From assembly GCF_009905435.1 (NCBI RefSeq), contig NZ_JAAAMT010000018.1, forward strand, positions 40,412 to 104,411: a stretch of DNA of 64,000 nucleotides, in the 5' to 3' direction. Every line of letters starts with the position of its first letter. Position 1 is the stretch's first letter. The notes under the pieces are model-generated. The model did no database searches, was not told the origin of the DNA, and was given only the letters and a program-made list of their open reading frames with translations. Source of the DNA: Pseudomonas sp. R5(2019) (lineage in GTDB: Bacteria; Pseudomonadota; Gammaproteobacteria; Pseudomonadales; Pseudomonadaceae). The position numbers were made by a program, and so were the translations under genes. Positions 1-9,076 of the stretch are shown here, one piece after another.

Positions 1-1
1 G

Positions 2-220
2 AAAGAACTCTTCCTGAAAATTGCCCAGCAAGCATTCAGTGAGGACAAGGTCATCGTGGAAGCGCAGCAGCGTACCATCCTGCGCTCGCCCGGGGTGCGC
101 GTCATTCCGCTTGCCGCGGACCAAGCCATTGTTCAGTTCAACAAGTTGCTTGAGCAGATGATGGAGGAGGAGGCGCGGGTCGCAAGTGCTCCGGTAGAGG
201 TTCACTCCGCAGCGGGTTGA
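2..220 (+). CDS. C-terminal end of a VanA-like Rieske oxygenase (partial)
   Basis: Only the last 72 codons are inside the window; the frame is open from base 2 and stops with TGA at 218-220. The tail contains EDKVIVEAQQ and ends in a LLEQMMEEE helix, which resembles the C-terminus of vanillate O-demethylase type (VanA) oxygenase subunits. Those enzymes O-demethylate methoxylated aromatic acids with a separate reductase. The Rieske centre and the iron site lie upstream of the window, so the assignment rests on the tail alone. The gene converges on a LigW-like decarboxylase, which fits breakdown of methoxy-aromatic acids. Confidence 0.6.
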   Translation, partial: KELFLKIAQQAFSEDKVIVEAQQRTILRSPGVRVIPLAADQAIVQFNKLLEQMMEEEARVASAPVEVHSAAG

Positions 221-371
221 TCCCCCCGATCGCTCGATGCCGGCACTGAATGGATTCTAGTGCCGGCCGGCTTTGCTCCGCTTGTATTGTTTCAGTCGAT
301 GGGAGGCTGCTTGCTGCGCGGTTTCCAAGCGGATGCTGAAAGTCGGGGGCACAAAAAAGGTATCCGGTGTC

Positions 372-404
372 CCGTCCTGAAGGTTTACACCTGTTTCAGG
401 ACGG
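372..404. terminator. Hairpin between convergent genes
   Basis: Ten-base arms CCGTCCTGAA and TTCAGGACGG enclose a 13-base loop. The hairpin lies between the stop of the Rieske-type gene and the stop of the decarboxylase gene, so it could end transcripts from both sides. There is no long T tract. Confidence 0.55.
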
Positions 405-415
405 AACAGGGTGTT

Positions 416-1468
416 TCAATCGAGCTTGAAGAGTCGCGTGGCATTGGTCTCGAAGAACTTCTTCTTGGCCTGGTCACTGATGTTCATGTTGTCCAGGGCC
501 GTGACTTCGGCAGGATCGTATTGGTAAGGGTAATCCATGGCATACATGACGCGGTCTTCGCCGATCTGCTCTTGGGTGAATTGCACTGCAGGCTCCCAGG
601 CCATGCCACTGTTGGTGATGTAAAAGTTTTCCTTGAGGTAGTCACTGGGCTTGCGCTCGAGCGGTTGCATGCTGGCGTAGCGCTTTGAACGTACGGTCGC
701 GGCATGCATGTAGTCCAGGCGGAACATCCAGAAAGGTAGTGCCTCGCCCATGTGCCCGAGGATCATCTGCAGTTTGGGGAAACGGTCGAATACTCCGGCT
801 GTGATGATGCGCAAGGCGTGCATACCGGTTTCAACCCCAAAGCCGAAAATGGCACCGTCCAAGCCACAGTCGAGCATCGGCTCGATCATGTTTTTTGGTG
901 GCGTCATGGGGTGTAGGTAGATCGGTACACCCAGAGCTTCGGCTGCTTCGAAGATTTCCCAGAATTTGGGATCGGACAAGTATTCGCCGTGAGTATGGGA
1001 GTTAATGATAACCCCCTTGAGCCCAAGCTCGGTGACTCCGCGGTGAATCTCCTTGGCGGCCGCAGCTGGGTCTTGAGGGGCTGCGGCTGCCAGGCCAGCG
1101 AGGCGACCAGGGTGACGTGCGACGGCCTCTGCAAGCCAGTCATTGGAGTAGCGGGCGAAGGAGACGGCGTCGGCTTTGTCCATGACCTGTACGCCCGGGG
1201 ATGTCAGCGAGAGGATCTGCATGTCGATACCGGCAGCGTCCATGTGGCGCAGGCGCTGAGTCTCCATCTCTTCCAGGCCGTCGATGATAAAGCGCGCACG
1301 CTCACTGGTACCACTGAGGTAAAAGCTCCACATGGTATTGAAGCCAGGATCATCCAGGGTCTTGCCCGTGGTCATGCGTCGATAGATATCGATCATCTCC
1401 GGCGGAGCGAAGGCTTCTTCGGTGGCGATGCGTCGATAGGGGGCCTTGCTCGGGGGCTGGTTTGTCAT
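416..1468 (-). CDS. LigW-like amidohydrolase-family decarboxylase (5-carboxyvanillate type)
   Basis: 350 residues, amidohydrolase-2 family. It closely resembles 5-carboxyvanillate decarboxylase LigW in motif order and length. It starts with RIATEEAFA (Glu18), then INSHTHG, LHP (His186), GHMGEALP (His239) and AMDYPYQY (Asp312). These sit about two residues before the LigW metal ligands as I recall them (Glu19, His188, Asp314). LigW removes a carboxyl group from 5-carboxyvanillate, in the 5,5'-dehydrodivanillate route of Sphingobium; gamma-resorcylate decarboxylases are close relatives. ATG at 1468 is preceded by GGAGC. The divergent acyl-CoA dehydrogenase and TATATAAG boxes lie upstream. A non-oxidative aromatic decarboxylase is likely; the exact substrate is inferred. 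Confidence 0.8.
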   Translation of the reverse strand: MTNQPPSKAPYRRIATEEAFAPPEMIDIYRRMTTGKTLDDPGFNTMWSFYLSGTSERARFIIDGLEEMETQRLRHMDAAGIDMQILSLTSPGVQVMDKADAVSFARYSNDWLAEAVARHPGRLAGLAAAAPQDPAAAAKEIHRGVTELGLKGVIINSHTHGEYLSDPKFWEIFEAAEALGVPIYLHPMTPPKNMIEPMLDCGLDGAIFGFGVETGMHALRIITAGVFDRFPKLQMILGHMGEALPFWMFRLDYMHAATVRSKRYASMQPLERKPSDYLKENFYITNSGMAWEPAVQFTQEQIGEDRVMYAMDYPYQYDPAEVTALDNMNISDQAKKKFFETNATRLFKLD

Positions 1469-1503
1469 TGTTGTGCTCCAGATGGGTTGTTGGAAGTATA
1501 ACG

Positions 1504-1582
1504 TATATAAGGTTTACGTATCTTGTAAAGGTGCGTCCATACGATTTTGGTCAGAATAGAGGCTTTACAATCTATATAAGAT
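1504..1582. promoter_or_regulatory. Two TATATAAG boxes in a divergent promoter
   Basis: TATATAAG occurs at 1504-1511 and again at 1573-1580; the second is inside ATCTATATAAGAT (1570-1582), whose ATCT/AGAT arms are complementary. They lie between the divergent decarboxylase and acyl-CoA dehydrogenase genes. The same box recurs before the MFS gene and the DUF1302 gene, so it is a candidate shared operator. The bound regulator is not shown by the sequence. Confidence 0.5.
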
Positions 1583-1631
1583 AGGCTTACATGTGATGCA
1601 TAACTCCAATCAACCCACAGGGATCTGCTCC

Positions 1632-2795
1632 ATGGCCAGCGCATTTGATTCTCAAAGCTTTCAGGCACTCCTGGATACCGTCGAACGTTACGTGAAAAAC
1701 CGTCTGATGCCTCTCGAAGAGCTCGTCGAAGAGAAAAACGCCGTGCCGGAAGAAATCGTTGCCGAGATGCGCGAGATGGGCCTTTTTGGCTTGGGTATCC
1801 CTCAGGAATATGAAGGCCTGGAGCTGGATATCGAGCAGGAGATGCAGGTACAGATGCTGTTCAGCCAGACCTCCCAGGCCTTTCGCCTGGTGTTCTGGCC
1901 TAACGTGGGGATTGGCAGCAAGGGCATTGTGTTGGCTGGTACTCCCGAGCAGAAACAACGCTACCTGCCCAAGTTGGCCAGCGGTGAATACCGAGCGGCC
2001 TTCTGCCTGACGGAGCCTGAGGCAGGCTCCGATGCTGCCAGCTTGAAAACCACGGCGGTGCGTGACGGTGACCACTATGTGCTCAACGGCACCAAGCGTT
2101 TCATCACCAACGCCTTGCACGCCGATATTTTTACGGTGATGGCCCGCACGGACAGGAGCAAACCTGGCGCGGACGGTATCAGCGCCTTTATCGTGGAGCG
2201 CAATACGCCCGGCCTGCACATTGGCAAGCAAGAAAAGAAGATGGGCCAGCGAGGCTCGGCCATTTGCGATGTGATTCTCGAGAATGTTCGCGTGCCGGCC
2301 GATGCCATCATTGGCGGGGCGCAAAATGAAGGTAAGGGCTTTCGCATTGCCATGCAGGTGCTCGATAGCGGCCGTGCCAGCGTGGCCGCCTCTGCCGTAG
2401 GGTTGGCTCGGCGGATTATCGACGAGGCGGCGCGTTACGCGTTGCAACGCAAACAGTTCGGTCAGCCCATCGCGAATTTCCAATTGATCCAGGCGATGCT
2501 TGCTGACTCTGAAGCCGAATACCTTGCGGGTCTGGCGCTGGCCCTGCGGGCGGGTCAGGCCCTGCAGCAGGGCGAAGATGCGCGCACGCTAGCGGCCTCT
2601 GCCAAATATTTCTGTTCGGAAATGGTGGGCCGTGTCGCTGATCGCGCCGTGCAGATCTTCGGTGGTAGCGGATATGTCGCCGAGTACCCGGTGGAGCGCC
2701 TTTATCGCGATGCGCGGGCCATGCGCATCTACGAAGGCACCAGTCAGGTACTGCAACTGGTCATCGCCAAGACCATGCTCAAACGCTACGAGTGA
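1632..2795 (+). CDS. Acyl-CoA dehydrogenase family protein
   Basis: 387 residues from ATG 1632, placed after AGGGATCTGCTCC; GTG 1593 or ATG 1596 upstream are possible but lack a better ribosome site. The order of motifs is that of FAD acyl-CoA dehydrogenases: CLTEPEAGSDA in the middle beta domain, RKQFGQPIANFQ in the C-terminal helical domain, and IYEGTSQVLQL near the end, which carries the usual catalytic Glu. These enzymes make an alpha,beta-double bond in an acyl-CoA. In this island it may shorten a side chain of an aromatic acid, but the substrate cannot be read from the sequence. No CoA ligase lies next to it. Confidence 0.85.
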   Translation: MASAFDSQSFQALLDTVERYVKNRLMPLEELVEEKNAVPEEIVAEMREMGLFGLGIPQEYEGLELDIEQEMQVQMLFSQTSQAFRLVFWPNVGIGSKGIVLAGTPEQKQRYLPKLASGEYRAAFCLTEPEAGSDAASLKTTAVRDGDHYVLNGTKRFITNALHADIFTVMARTDRSKPGADGISAFIVERNTPGLHIGKQEKKMGQRGSAICDVILENVRVPADAIIGGAQNEGKGFRIAMQVLDSGRASVAASAVGLARRIIDEAARYALQRKQFGQPIANFQLIQAMLADSEAEYLAGLALALRAGQALQQGEDARTLAASAKYFCSEMVGRVADRAVQIFGGSGYVAEYPVERLYRDARAMRIYEGTSQVLQLVIAKTMLKRYE

Positions 2796-2960
2796 AACCT
2801 TGGAACGTCCCGTAACGGGCCGAGTTGATATGGGCCTGGAGCCCTTGCAGTCTGGTCTTGGTGTGTAGATCAAGTGCGATCTCGTCGTTCTGAAGGTGGC
2901 TGACCCCTTCAAAGTCATTGTGGGTGAATCGCGCGCTGTCAAATGCTGGCTATTATTTAA

Positions 2961-2985
2961 GCAATACTTATATAAGCTATATTGC
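2961..2985. promoter_or_regulatory. Perfect CTTATATAAG palindrome before the MFS gene
   Basis: CTTATATAAG (2967-2976) is a perfect 10-base palindrome, nested between GCAAT (2961-2965) and ATTGC (2981-2985). The sequence just after it, CTATATTGCCACTG, matches the same place before the DUF1302 gene (TAATATTGTCATTG) at most positions. This suggests a conserved operator overlapping a -10 element. Confidence 0.6.
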
Positions 2986-3089
2986 CACTGCTGGCTGAAG
3001 TCGCTAGGCTAGGGCAACAAACGTCTGCTCTGGCCCAAGCGTTTCCAACAACAAATAGAAGTCGCGCAGCGGCTCGACAGGAGTATGTG

Positions 3090-4505
3090 ATGAGTCTCTC
3101 CAGCACCCGCCAGACCCCCGTGTCTGTGCAATCACCCGTGTCAACGACACTCAATTCACGTGGTTATCGAGCCTGGCTGCTGTGCATGCTGGTGCTGGTG
3201 TATGCGTCCAGTTTCATGGACCGCATTATCATGGCGACGGTGGGCCAGGCCGTTAAAGAGGACTTGCAACTGAGCGACTTACAGCTTGGGTTGCTGGGCG
3301 GCCTGGCATTCGCACTGTTCTACACCGTGCTGGGTTTACCGATTGCTCGTTTCGCCGAACGTCGAAGCCGTGTTCGCATCATTGGCAGTTGCGTAATTGT
3401 GTGGTCGGCGATGACCGCCTTGTGCGGCACCGCCAACAACTTTGTCCAGTTGTTGCTGTTCCGCATGGGGGTCGGGGTAGGGGAGGCAGGGTGTGTCCCC
3501 GCTGCGCATTCGCTGATTGCCGATCACTTCCCTCGCGAGCGGCGTGCCACGGCCCTGGCCCTGTTCTCCCTGGGCGTGCCACTGGGCGCCGCGGGCGGTG
3601 CTGTGTTGGGAGGGTGGATGGTGCAGCACTATGGCTGGCGCGAGGCGTTTTACGTGATGGGCTTGCCGGGTATTGCCCTGGGCCTGCTGGTGTACGCAAC
3701 ACTCCGCGAGCCCCAGCGTGGTCTGTCCGAAGAGCGTTATCAGGACAGTGACAATGTCCCGTCGTTCGTGACCGTATTGAAGCGAATGTTCGGTCTGGCA
3801 ACGTTTCGTCGAATATCACTAGGTGCTGGGTTGGGCGGGTTTGCCGTCTACGGTATCAATCTGTTCATACCGGTGTACATGATCCGTGCCTTCGATATGA
3901 GTTACGCCAAGGCTGGGTTGATGTTCGCGATCATTTCCGGCGGTGCGGGGATGATTGGTGGTGCGCTGGGCGGTGTGATCAGTGATTGGGCTGGGCGGCG
4001 TGGAGAGAAATGGTATGGCTGGGTACCGGCCTTGAGTTTTCTGGCCGCTGCTCCTTGCTACGTAGTCGGTTTCCTGCAGGAGAGCTGGCAGTTGAGCGTG
4101 GTTTGGATTGCCATCGGTTGTATGTTCGTGATGTTTCACCAACCTCCAACGTTTGCTGTGACCCAGAACCTGGCCGAGCCACGGATGCGAGCATCGGCGT
4201 CGGCCATCCTGCTATTTGTACTCAATCTCATTGGAATGGGCCTGGGGCCACTGTTTATTGGCTTGGCCAGTGACCTTTATGCCGCTCGCGACTTTTCGCT
4301 CGGTGATTACAGCACGCTATGCCCAGGTGGTATGGCTCCGGCGAATGCCGAAGCGATACTGGCCGAGGCCTGTCATGGTGCCTCAGTGATTGGCTTGCGC
4401 AGTGCCATCGTGACCTGTGCTGGGGGCTTCATCTTGGCGGCAATGGTGTACTACCTCGCTGGCAGGAGCATGGCCCGCGACTTGAATACCAGCGTACACC
4501 CCTGA
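3090..4505 (+). CDS. Spinster-like MFS transporter
   Basis: 471 residues from ATG 3090, preceded by AGGAG; an upstream in-frame ATG at 2982 would run through the operator and is rejected. About 12 hydrophobic segments are visible. SSFMDRIIMATV in TM1, ARFAERRSR in the loop after TM2 and RMGVGVGEAG in TM4 are typical of the Spinster-like branch of the major facilitator superfamily. In bacteria this branch often sits with genes for aromatic or steroid compounds. It is followed by the PQQ dehydrogenase after 43 bases, so the two are probably cotranscribed from the CTTATATAAG promoter. It probably takes up the substrate of this island. Confidence 0.8.
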   Translation: MSLSSTRQTPVSVQSPVSTTLNSRGYRAWLLCMLVLVYASSFMDRIIMATVGQAVKEDLQLSDLQLGLLGGLAFALFYTVLGLPIARFAERRSRVRIIGSCVIVWSAMTALCGTANNFVQLLLFRMGVGVGEAGCVPAAHSLIADHFPRERRATALALFSLGVPLGAAGGAVLGGWMVQHYGWREAFYVMGLPGIALGLLVYATLREPQRGLSEERYQDSDNVPSFVTVLKRMFGLATFRRISLGAGLGGFAVYGINLFIPVYMIRAFDMSYAKAGLMFAIISGGAGMIGGALGGVISDWAGRRGEKWYGWVPALSFLAAAPCYVVGFLQESWQLSVVWIAIGCMFVMFHQPPTFAVTQNLAEPRMRASASAILLFVLNLIGMGLGPLFIGLASDLYAARDFSLGDYSTLCPGGMAPANAEAILAEACHGASVIGLRSAIVTCAGGFILAAMVYYLAGRSMARDLNTSVHP

Positions 4506-4548
4506 AGTAGCCAGGCGGGACAGCTACCAGCCGGACGATGAGGACACC

Positions 4549-6687
4549 ATGAGTTTAATGCCTACCTATACGAGAAAACATGTTTTACGGCTAGTGGTAA
4601 CCCTGCTGGTGCTGACAGGCCTTGGGCCAGCGCAGGCAGAAGAGCAGGCACCAGCCGCCGACAGTTGGCCGCAGGGCGGGGGCTTTCGGAAGCAATACTA
4701 CTCACCTTTGCAGCAAATCGATGAACGCTCGGTCGGACGTCTGGGGTTGGCCTGGGAGGTCGACGCCAGTGTCCGCCGAGGTCGGGTTCAACGCGGTATG
4801 CAGGCGACACCAGTGATGGCCGACGGAGTGCTGTATGCCGCGGGCCCCTGGGGTGTTGTGCAGGCCGTCGACGCTGTCACGGGCAAGGAACTATGGCGTT
4901 TTGATCCGCAATTGGATGGTGCTTGGGCCCGCAAGACCTGTTGCGATGTCAGTAACCGTGGGGTGGCCTTGGCGGACGGTCGCATCTATGTCGGCCAGTT
5001 AGATGGTTACCTGGTCAGCCTCGACGCAAAAACTGGCAAGGTGCTTTGGAAGGTCGATACTTTCGTAGATCGCAGCCGTGGCTATACCCTATCCGGCGCC
5101 CCACAGGTCGCTGGCAATACTGTAGTAATTGGCAACGCTGGCGCCGAGTTCGGCGTGCGTGGCTATGTCACAGCCTACGACCTGAAGACCGGTGAACAGC
5201 GCTGGCGTTTTTTCACGGTGCCGGGCGATCCGAAAAACGGTTACGAAAGCCCGGAAATGGAGATGGCGGCCAAGACCTGGAGCAAAGACACGCTATGGGA
5301 GGCGGGTGGCGGCGGCACTGTTTGGGACAGCATGGTCTACGACCCACAACTTAACCTGCTGTACATCGGTGTTGGCAATGGCGCACCCCATCCAGTCTGG
5401 CTGCGTAGTCAGGAGCAGACCGACAATCTGTTTCTGTCTTCAATTTTGGCTATCAACCCGGACACCGGACGTATGGTCTGGTACTACCAGACTACGCCGG
5501 GTGACAGCTGGGACTTCACCGCGACCCAGCCGATGGTGCTGGCAGAACTGAAGATAGATGCGCAAATCGTACCTGTGCTGATGCAGGCACCGAAGAACGG
5601 CTTCTACTACGTACTGGATCGGCGCAACGGCAAACTGATCTCGGCCGAGAAGTACGTCACGGCAACCTGGGCTGACCATGTTGATCTAGCCACCGGGCGT
5701 CCGGTCAAGACCGAACAGGGCGACTACAGCAAGAGCGCCAAGCTGATCTACCCTTCACCCCTTGGCGGTCACAACTGGATGCCCATGGCGTTCAGTCCCC
5801 AAACCGGCCTTGCCTACATTCCTGTGATCGATGTAGCCATGGTGTTCTCCACCGAAAAAGCCTGGCATTACCAGAAGGGCAGCATGGATTGGGGATCGAC
5901 CTACACGCCCTTTTTTGCCCTTCCTCAGCAGGCCTTGGCGCAATTGACCGCCAACCAGCCCAAGCCGCGCTTCGAGGAATACCTGATGGCCTGGGATCCT
6001 CTCAAGCAGAAAGAGGTTTGGCGGGTACCCAATAGTGGCATGTGGAATGGTGGGACTTTAGCGACTGCCGGAAATCTCGTGTTCCAAGGTACCACCGATG
6101 GTCATTTGCGAGCCTACCGAGCCACGGATGGTCAACTGCTCAAGGACATCGACGTTGGCACCGGCATCATGGCTGCGCCCATGAGTTACTCGATCAACGG
6201 TGAACAATACATTGCTGTCCTGGCAGGTTATGGCGGCCTGGTCGGCTCCCAACTGATGCCGGGCGCCGCAGCTTACGAAAACTCCAACCGTGGTCGATTG
6301 TTGGCATTCAAGCTCGACGGCACTCCCACGCCTTTGCCCGAGAGACGCCCAGAACCGGGGTTAAACGAGTTACCAGCGCGATTGCCAGTAAACGCCGAAG
6401 ACCTGGCCCAGGGGGCGAACTTGTTCGCTCTGCATTGTGCGCGCTGCCATGGAGGCGGGATCGGCGTAACGCGTTCCAATTACCCGGACCTGTTCAACAT
6501 GCCGCTGGGCATGCACACCGCGTTTGAGCAGATCGTGCTCGGCGGCATCCTGGCCAATGGTGGTATGGCGTCTTTTGCTGATGTGCTGGATGCCAAGGGA
6601 GTGAGCAGTATTCATGCCTATCTGATCGACACGGCCCACCGGCAGCGTGACGGTGAAAAAGTCGCGCCGTCAGTACGTGGCCACTGA
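4549..6687 (+). CDS. PQQ- and haem-dependent alcohol dehydrogenase (quinohaemoprotein, type II)
   Basis: 712 residues with a signal peptide ending near AQAEE. The N-terminal ~590 residues form a PQQ beta-propeller, with repeats such as TGKELWRFDP, TGKVLWKVDT and TGEQRWRFFT. Adjacent Cys131-Cys132 in KTCCDVSNRG match the vicinal disulfide over PQQ. A C-terminal cytochrome c domain has CARCH (Cys630, Cys633, His634). Type II enzymes oxidise alcohols in the periplasm and pass electrons from PQQ through haem c. The ATG follows GATGAGGACACC. Within this island the substrate may be an aromatic or terpenoid alcohol; that is inference. No PQQ synthesis genes are in the window. Confidence 0.88.
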   Translation: MSLMPTYTRKHVLRLVVTLLVLTGLGPAQAEEQAPAADSWPQGGGFRKQYYSPLQQIDERSVGRLGLAWEVDASVRRGRVQRGMQATPVMADGVLYAAGPWGVVQAVDAVTGKELWRFDPQLDGAWARKTCCDVSNRGVALADGRIYVGQLDGYLVSLDAKTGKVLWKVDTFVDRSRGYTLSGAPQVAGNTVVIGNAGAEFGVRGYVTAYDLKTGEQRWRFFTVPGDPKNGYESPEMEMAAKTWSKDTLWEAGGGGTVWDSMVYDPQLNLLYIGVGNGAPHPVWLRSQEQTDNLFLSSILAINPDTGRMVWYYQTTPGDSWDFTATQPMVLAELKIDAQIVPVLMQAPKNGFYYVLDRRNGKLISAEKYVTATWADHVDLATGRPVKTEQGDYSKSAKLIYPSPLGGHNWMPMAFSPQTGLAYIPVIDVAMVFSTEKAWHYQKGSMDWGSTYTPFFALPQQALAQLTANQPKPRFEEYLMAWDPLKQKEVWRVPNSGMWNGGTLATAGNLVFQGTTDGHLRAYRATDGQLLKDIDVGTGIMAAPMSYSINGEQYIAVLAGYGGLVGSQLMPGAAAYENSNRGRLLAFKLDGTPTPLPERRPEPGLNELPARLPVNAEDLAQGANLFALHCARCHGGGIGVTRSNYPDLFNMPLGMHTAFEQIVLGGILANGGMASFADVLDAKGVSSIHAYLIDTAHRQRDGEKVAPSVRGH

Positions 6688-6720
6688 TAACAATAAGCAC
6701 TTTTGCAGGAGAGTGGCGAG

Positions 6721-7171
6721 ATGATCCAAGCCAGGCGAGATGATCGAAGAGACTACGATTGGCCCGCCAGGCGATTTTCCACGGGTTGCGGATAAGGACT
6801 TCATGGTCAATTACCGCATTGGCTACTACCAGGGTTACAACCCGGAAAACGGCCCACCACTGATCAGTGGGCCCGTTGGGGCGGGGTTCAATACCATTAT
6901 GCGTCTGGACCTGCATACGGGCGAGATCAAGTCTTTCGCACCGGGACCGTCCTGTACCGTGCAAGAGCATGTACACATCGCTTCCCGACAGCCGGGGCAT
7001 GAAGGCTACCTGGCATTTGTCGTGGACCTGCATGACCAGCAACTCAGCGAGATCCTGTTGCTGGAAGCCGAACACCCCGAGAGTGGGCCGATTGCCCGCA
7101 TCAAGTTGCCCCTGCGCTTGCGTTGCCAGGTTCACGGTAACTGGGTGAGCGCCCAAGCTCTGGCCCGCTGA
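6721..7171 (+). pseudogene. C-terminal remnant of a carotenoid/lignostilbene dioxygenase
   Basis: An open frame of 142 codons from ATG 6740 aligns only with the last third of carotenoid oxygenases, which are usually 470-500 residues: GDFPRVADKDF, RIGYYQGYN, EHVHIASRQPG and a final LRCQVHGNW. The last of the four iron-binding His is present; the other three and the substrate-binding residues are missing. A good ribosome site (GCAGGAGAG) leads to ATG 6721, but that frame stops after 24 codons. The 12-base string GGCGAGATGATC occurs twice (6715-6726 and 6734-6745) across the break. The likely history is loss of the N-terminal two thirds. A full-length relative lies at 20461-21888. Confidence 0.8.
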
Positions 7172-7312
7172 TCCCCACTATCCTGCCGCAACCTGCCGTA
7201 CGCACGGTCTGACTGCCCATTCGAGGCGGTCGACCGCTGCCTGCGCGTGTCACCATCATTTATTTTTTGCCTTACATAAGGCTTCCTGACATTTACTCGT
7301 TGAAAAGAACAT

Positions 7313-7334
7313 TTATATAAGTAATATTGTCATT
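7313..7334. promoter_or_regulatory. TATATAAG box before the DUF1302 gene
   Basis: TTATATAAGTAATATTGTCA lies about 70 bases before the DUF1302 start. It matches the box before the MFS gene (2968-2988) over nearly its whole length, including the AT-rich stretch that may be the -10 element. This makes a shared regulator of the uptake and export parts of the island likely. Confidence 0.55.
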
Positions 7335-7401
7335 GTGTGCAGCGTCGACAACGACCTGCTGGCGGAACGACGTTCTTATAAAAATAAACGAGGAAGACGT
7401 T

Positions 7402-9012
7402 GTGAAGAATTATCTCAACCGTAACAAGCGCATGTGGTTCGTGGTCCAGGCAGCGAGCGCCTGCATGGTCAGTTTGGCGGGCACGACCAGTGTGCAGGCT
7501 TACACCTTCGACACCGGCAACCCTGATTACAACCTCAGCCTGGGCAGCACGCTGCGTTACAACCTGGGCATGCGTGCCGAAGGCCGCCAGGATGATGTAG
7601 TGGCCGCCGGCAACAACAGCACCTACAGCTACGCCAAGGGTGGCATCTACACCAACCGCCTGGATCTGCTGACCGAGCTGGATGCCGACTTCCGGCAGAC
7701 GGTAGGCGTAAGGGTCAGTGGCTCAGCCTGGTACGATCAGGCCTTCAACAACTCGCCACCTGACGAGGTCACGAACTACACCAACAATCACTGGTCCGAC
7801 ACTGCCAGACGCTATAGCGAGGGACCTTCGGCCGAGTTCCTTGATGCGTACGTCTGGGGTGCTCATTCGTTCGCCAACGGCATGGATGTCACCGGGCGGG
7901 CAGGGCGTCAGGCGGTGCTTTGGGGCGAGGTCATCGCCTCGTCGGCGCACAGCATCTCCCACGCCCAGGCACCGACGGATCTGAACAAACTGTTTTCCAA
8001 CCCGGGTGCCACGGCCAAGGAAACCGCCTTGCCGGTTGGCAGTCTGTGGGGCCAACTGCAACTGAACCCGCAGTGGTCGGTAGAGGGCCAGTACTTCTAT
8101 GAGTGGCGCCCCAACCGTTGGCCCGAAGGTGGTACGTTCATGGCGCCGCTGGACTTTGTCCTGGAGGGGCCGGACACCGGCTTTGGCAGATTGCGCAACG
8201 GCGGTATCGACTCGCCCCATGCGCCCCAGTTTGGTGTCGCCGTACGCTATGCCCCGCAATGGTTCAGTGGCGCGACGCTTGGCCTGTATGCGCGACAGTT
8301 CAACGAAACCAGCTTCTGGACAGACATTGACTTTGCCGGCGGTGAATACAATTTCCGCTACGCCGAAAAGACCAAGTTGTATGGCATCAGCCTGGCCAAG
8401 AGTTTCGAAGGCGTGAGCACCGGTTTCGAAATGAGTGTGCGCCAGGACGCGGCACTGAACTCGACTTCGACACTGATTGATGGTGAAGGCGCCACAGGTA
8501 ATACATTTCACGCCTTGGTCAACGGACAGATGTTTCTGGGCAGCAACCCACTGTGGTCGTCCGCCTTGCTGATGGGCGAATTGGCTTACAGCCGCTGGAT
8601 GAGCGTCGACCACAATGAGCAGTTGTTCAACCGCTGTGACACCGACGCTCGACGCACTGCCGGTACTGACGATGTCGACTATGGCTGTGTCACCAAAGAT
8701 TTCGCCTCCGCCTTTCTGGTGTTTACCCCCCAATGGACCGCTGTCGCACCAGGGTGGGACCTGTCCGCGTCCAGCAGTCTGAGCATCGGCTTGCACGGTA
8801 ATGCCGCGACGCTGAGTGGTGGCAACGAGGGGGCTGGAAGCTATGGCCTTTCGCTGACGGCTTCTTACAACCAAAAGCATGACTTTACCCTGGCGTTCAA
8901 CGACAACCTGGCCAACAGCAAGCGCACCCCCGCGGGTATCGACACCACCAACGGGCTGCCGTTGCAGGATCGAGGCCGCATTGTGTTCACCTATCAGACC
9001 TCAATTTTCTGA
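7402..9012 (+). CDS. DUF1302 family outer-membrane-type protein
   Basis: 536 residues from GTG 7402, placed after AGGAAGACGT. This start gives a normal signal peptide ending at TTSVQA. The mature chain has alternating polar/aromatic strands (LGSTLRYNLGMRA, VSGSAWYDQAF, GFEMSVRQD) and ends in VFTYQTSIF with a C-terminal Phe, as in outer-membrane beta-barrels. DUF1302 proteins have no firm function; they commonly sit with DUF1329, YCF48-like and RND genes, as here. A role as an outer-membrane channel for a hydrophobic substrate is inferred. It heads an operon running to about 14600. Confidence 0.82.
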   Translation: MKNYLNRNKRMWFVVQAASACMVSLAGTTSVQAYTFDTGNPDYNLSLGSTLRYNLGMRAEGRQDDVVAAGNNSTYSYAKGGIYTNRLDLLTELDADFRQTVGVRVSGSAWYDQAFNNSPPDEVTNYTNNHWSDTARRYSEGPSAEFLDAYVWGAHSFANGMDVTGRAGRQAVLWGEVIASSAHSISHAQAPTDLNKLFSNPGATAKETALPVGSLWGQLQLNPQWSVEGQYFYEWRPNRWPEGGTFMAPLDFVLEGPDTGFGRLRNGGIDSPHAPQFGVAVRYAPQWFSGATLGLYARQFNETSFWTDIDFAGGEYNFRYAEKTKLYGISLAKSFEGVSTGFEMSVRQDAALNSTSTLIDGEGATGNTFHALVNGQMFLGSNPLWSSALLMGELAYSRWMSVDHNEQLFNRCDTDARRTAGTDDVDYGCVTKDFASAFLVFTPQWTAVAPGWDLSASSSLSIGLHGNAATLSGGNEGAGSYGLSLTASYNQKHDFTLAFNDNLANSKRTPAGIDTTNGLPLQDRGRIVFTYQTSIF

Positions 9013-9076
9013 TCGCCCAGCCGGCGACCTGTACGTACTGAATAAAAACAATCAAGCATTGACAGGAGATTGCAGA

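Noticed and set aside
260..688. Open frame opposite the decarboxylase
   Set aside because: Antisense shadow of the LigW-like gene; no recognisable domain.
7723..8880. Long minus-strand frame inside the DUF1302 gene
   Set aside because: The plus-strand frame has a signal peptide and family motifs; the opposite frame is a GC-driven shadow.
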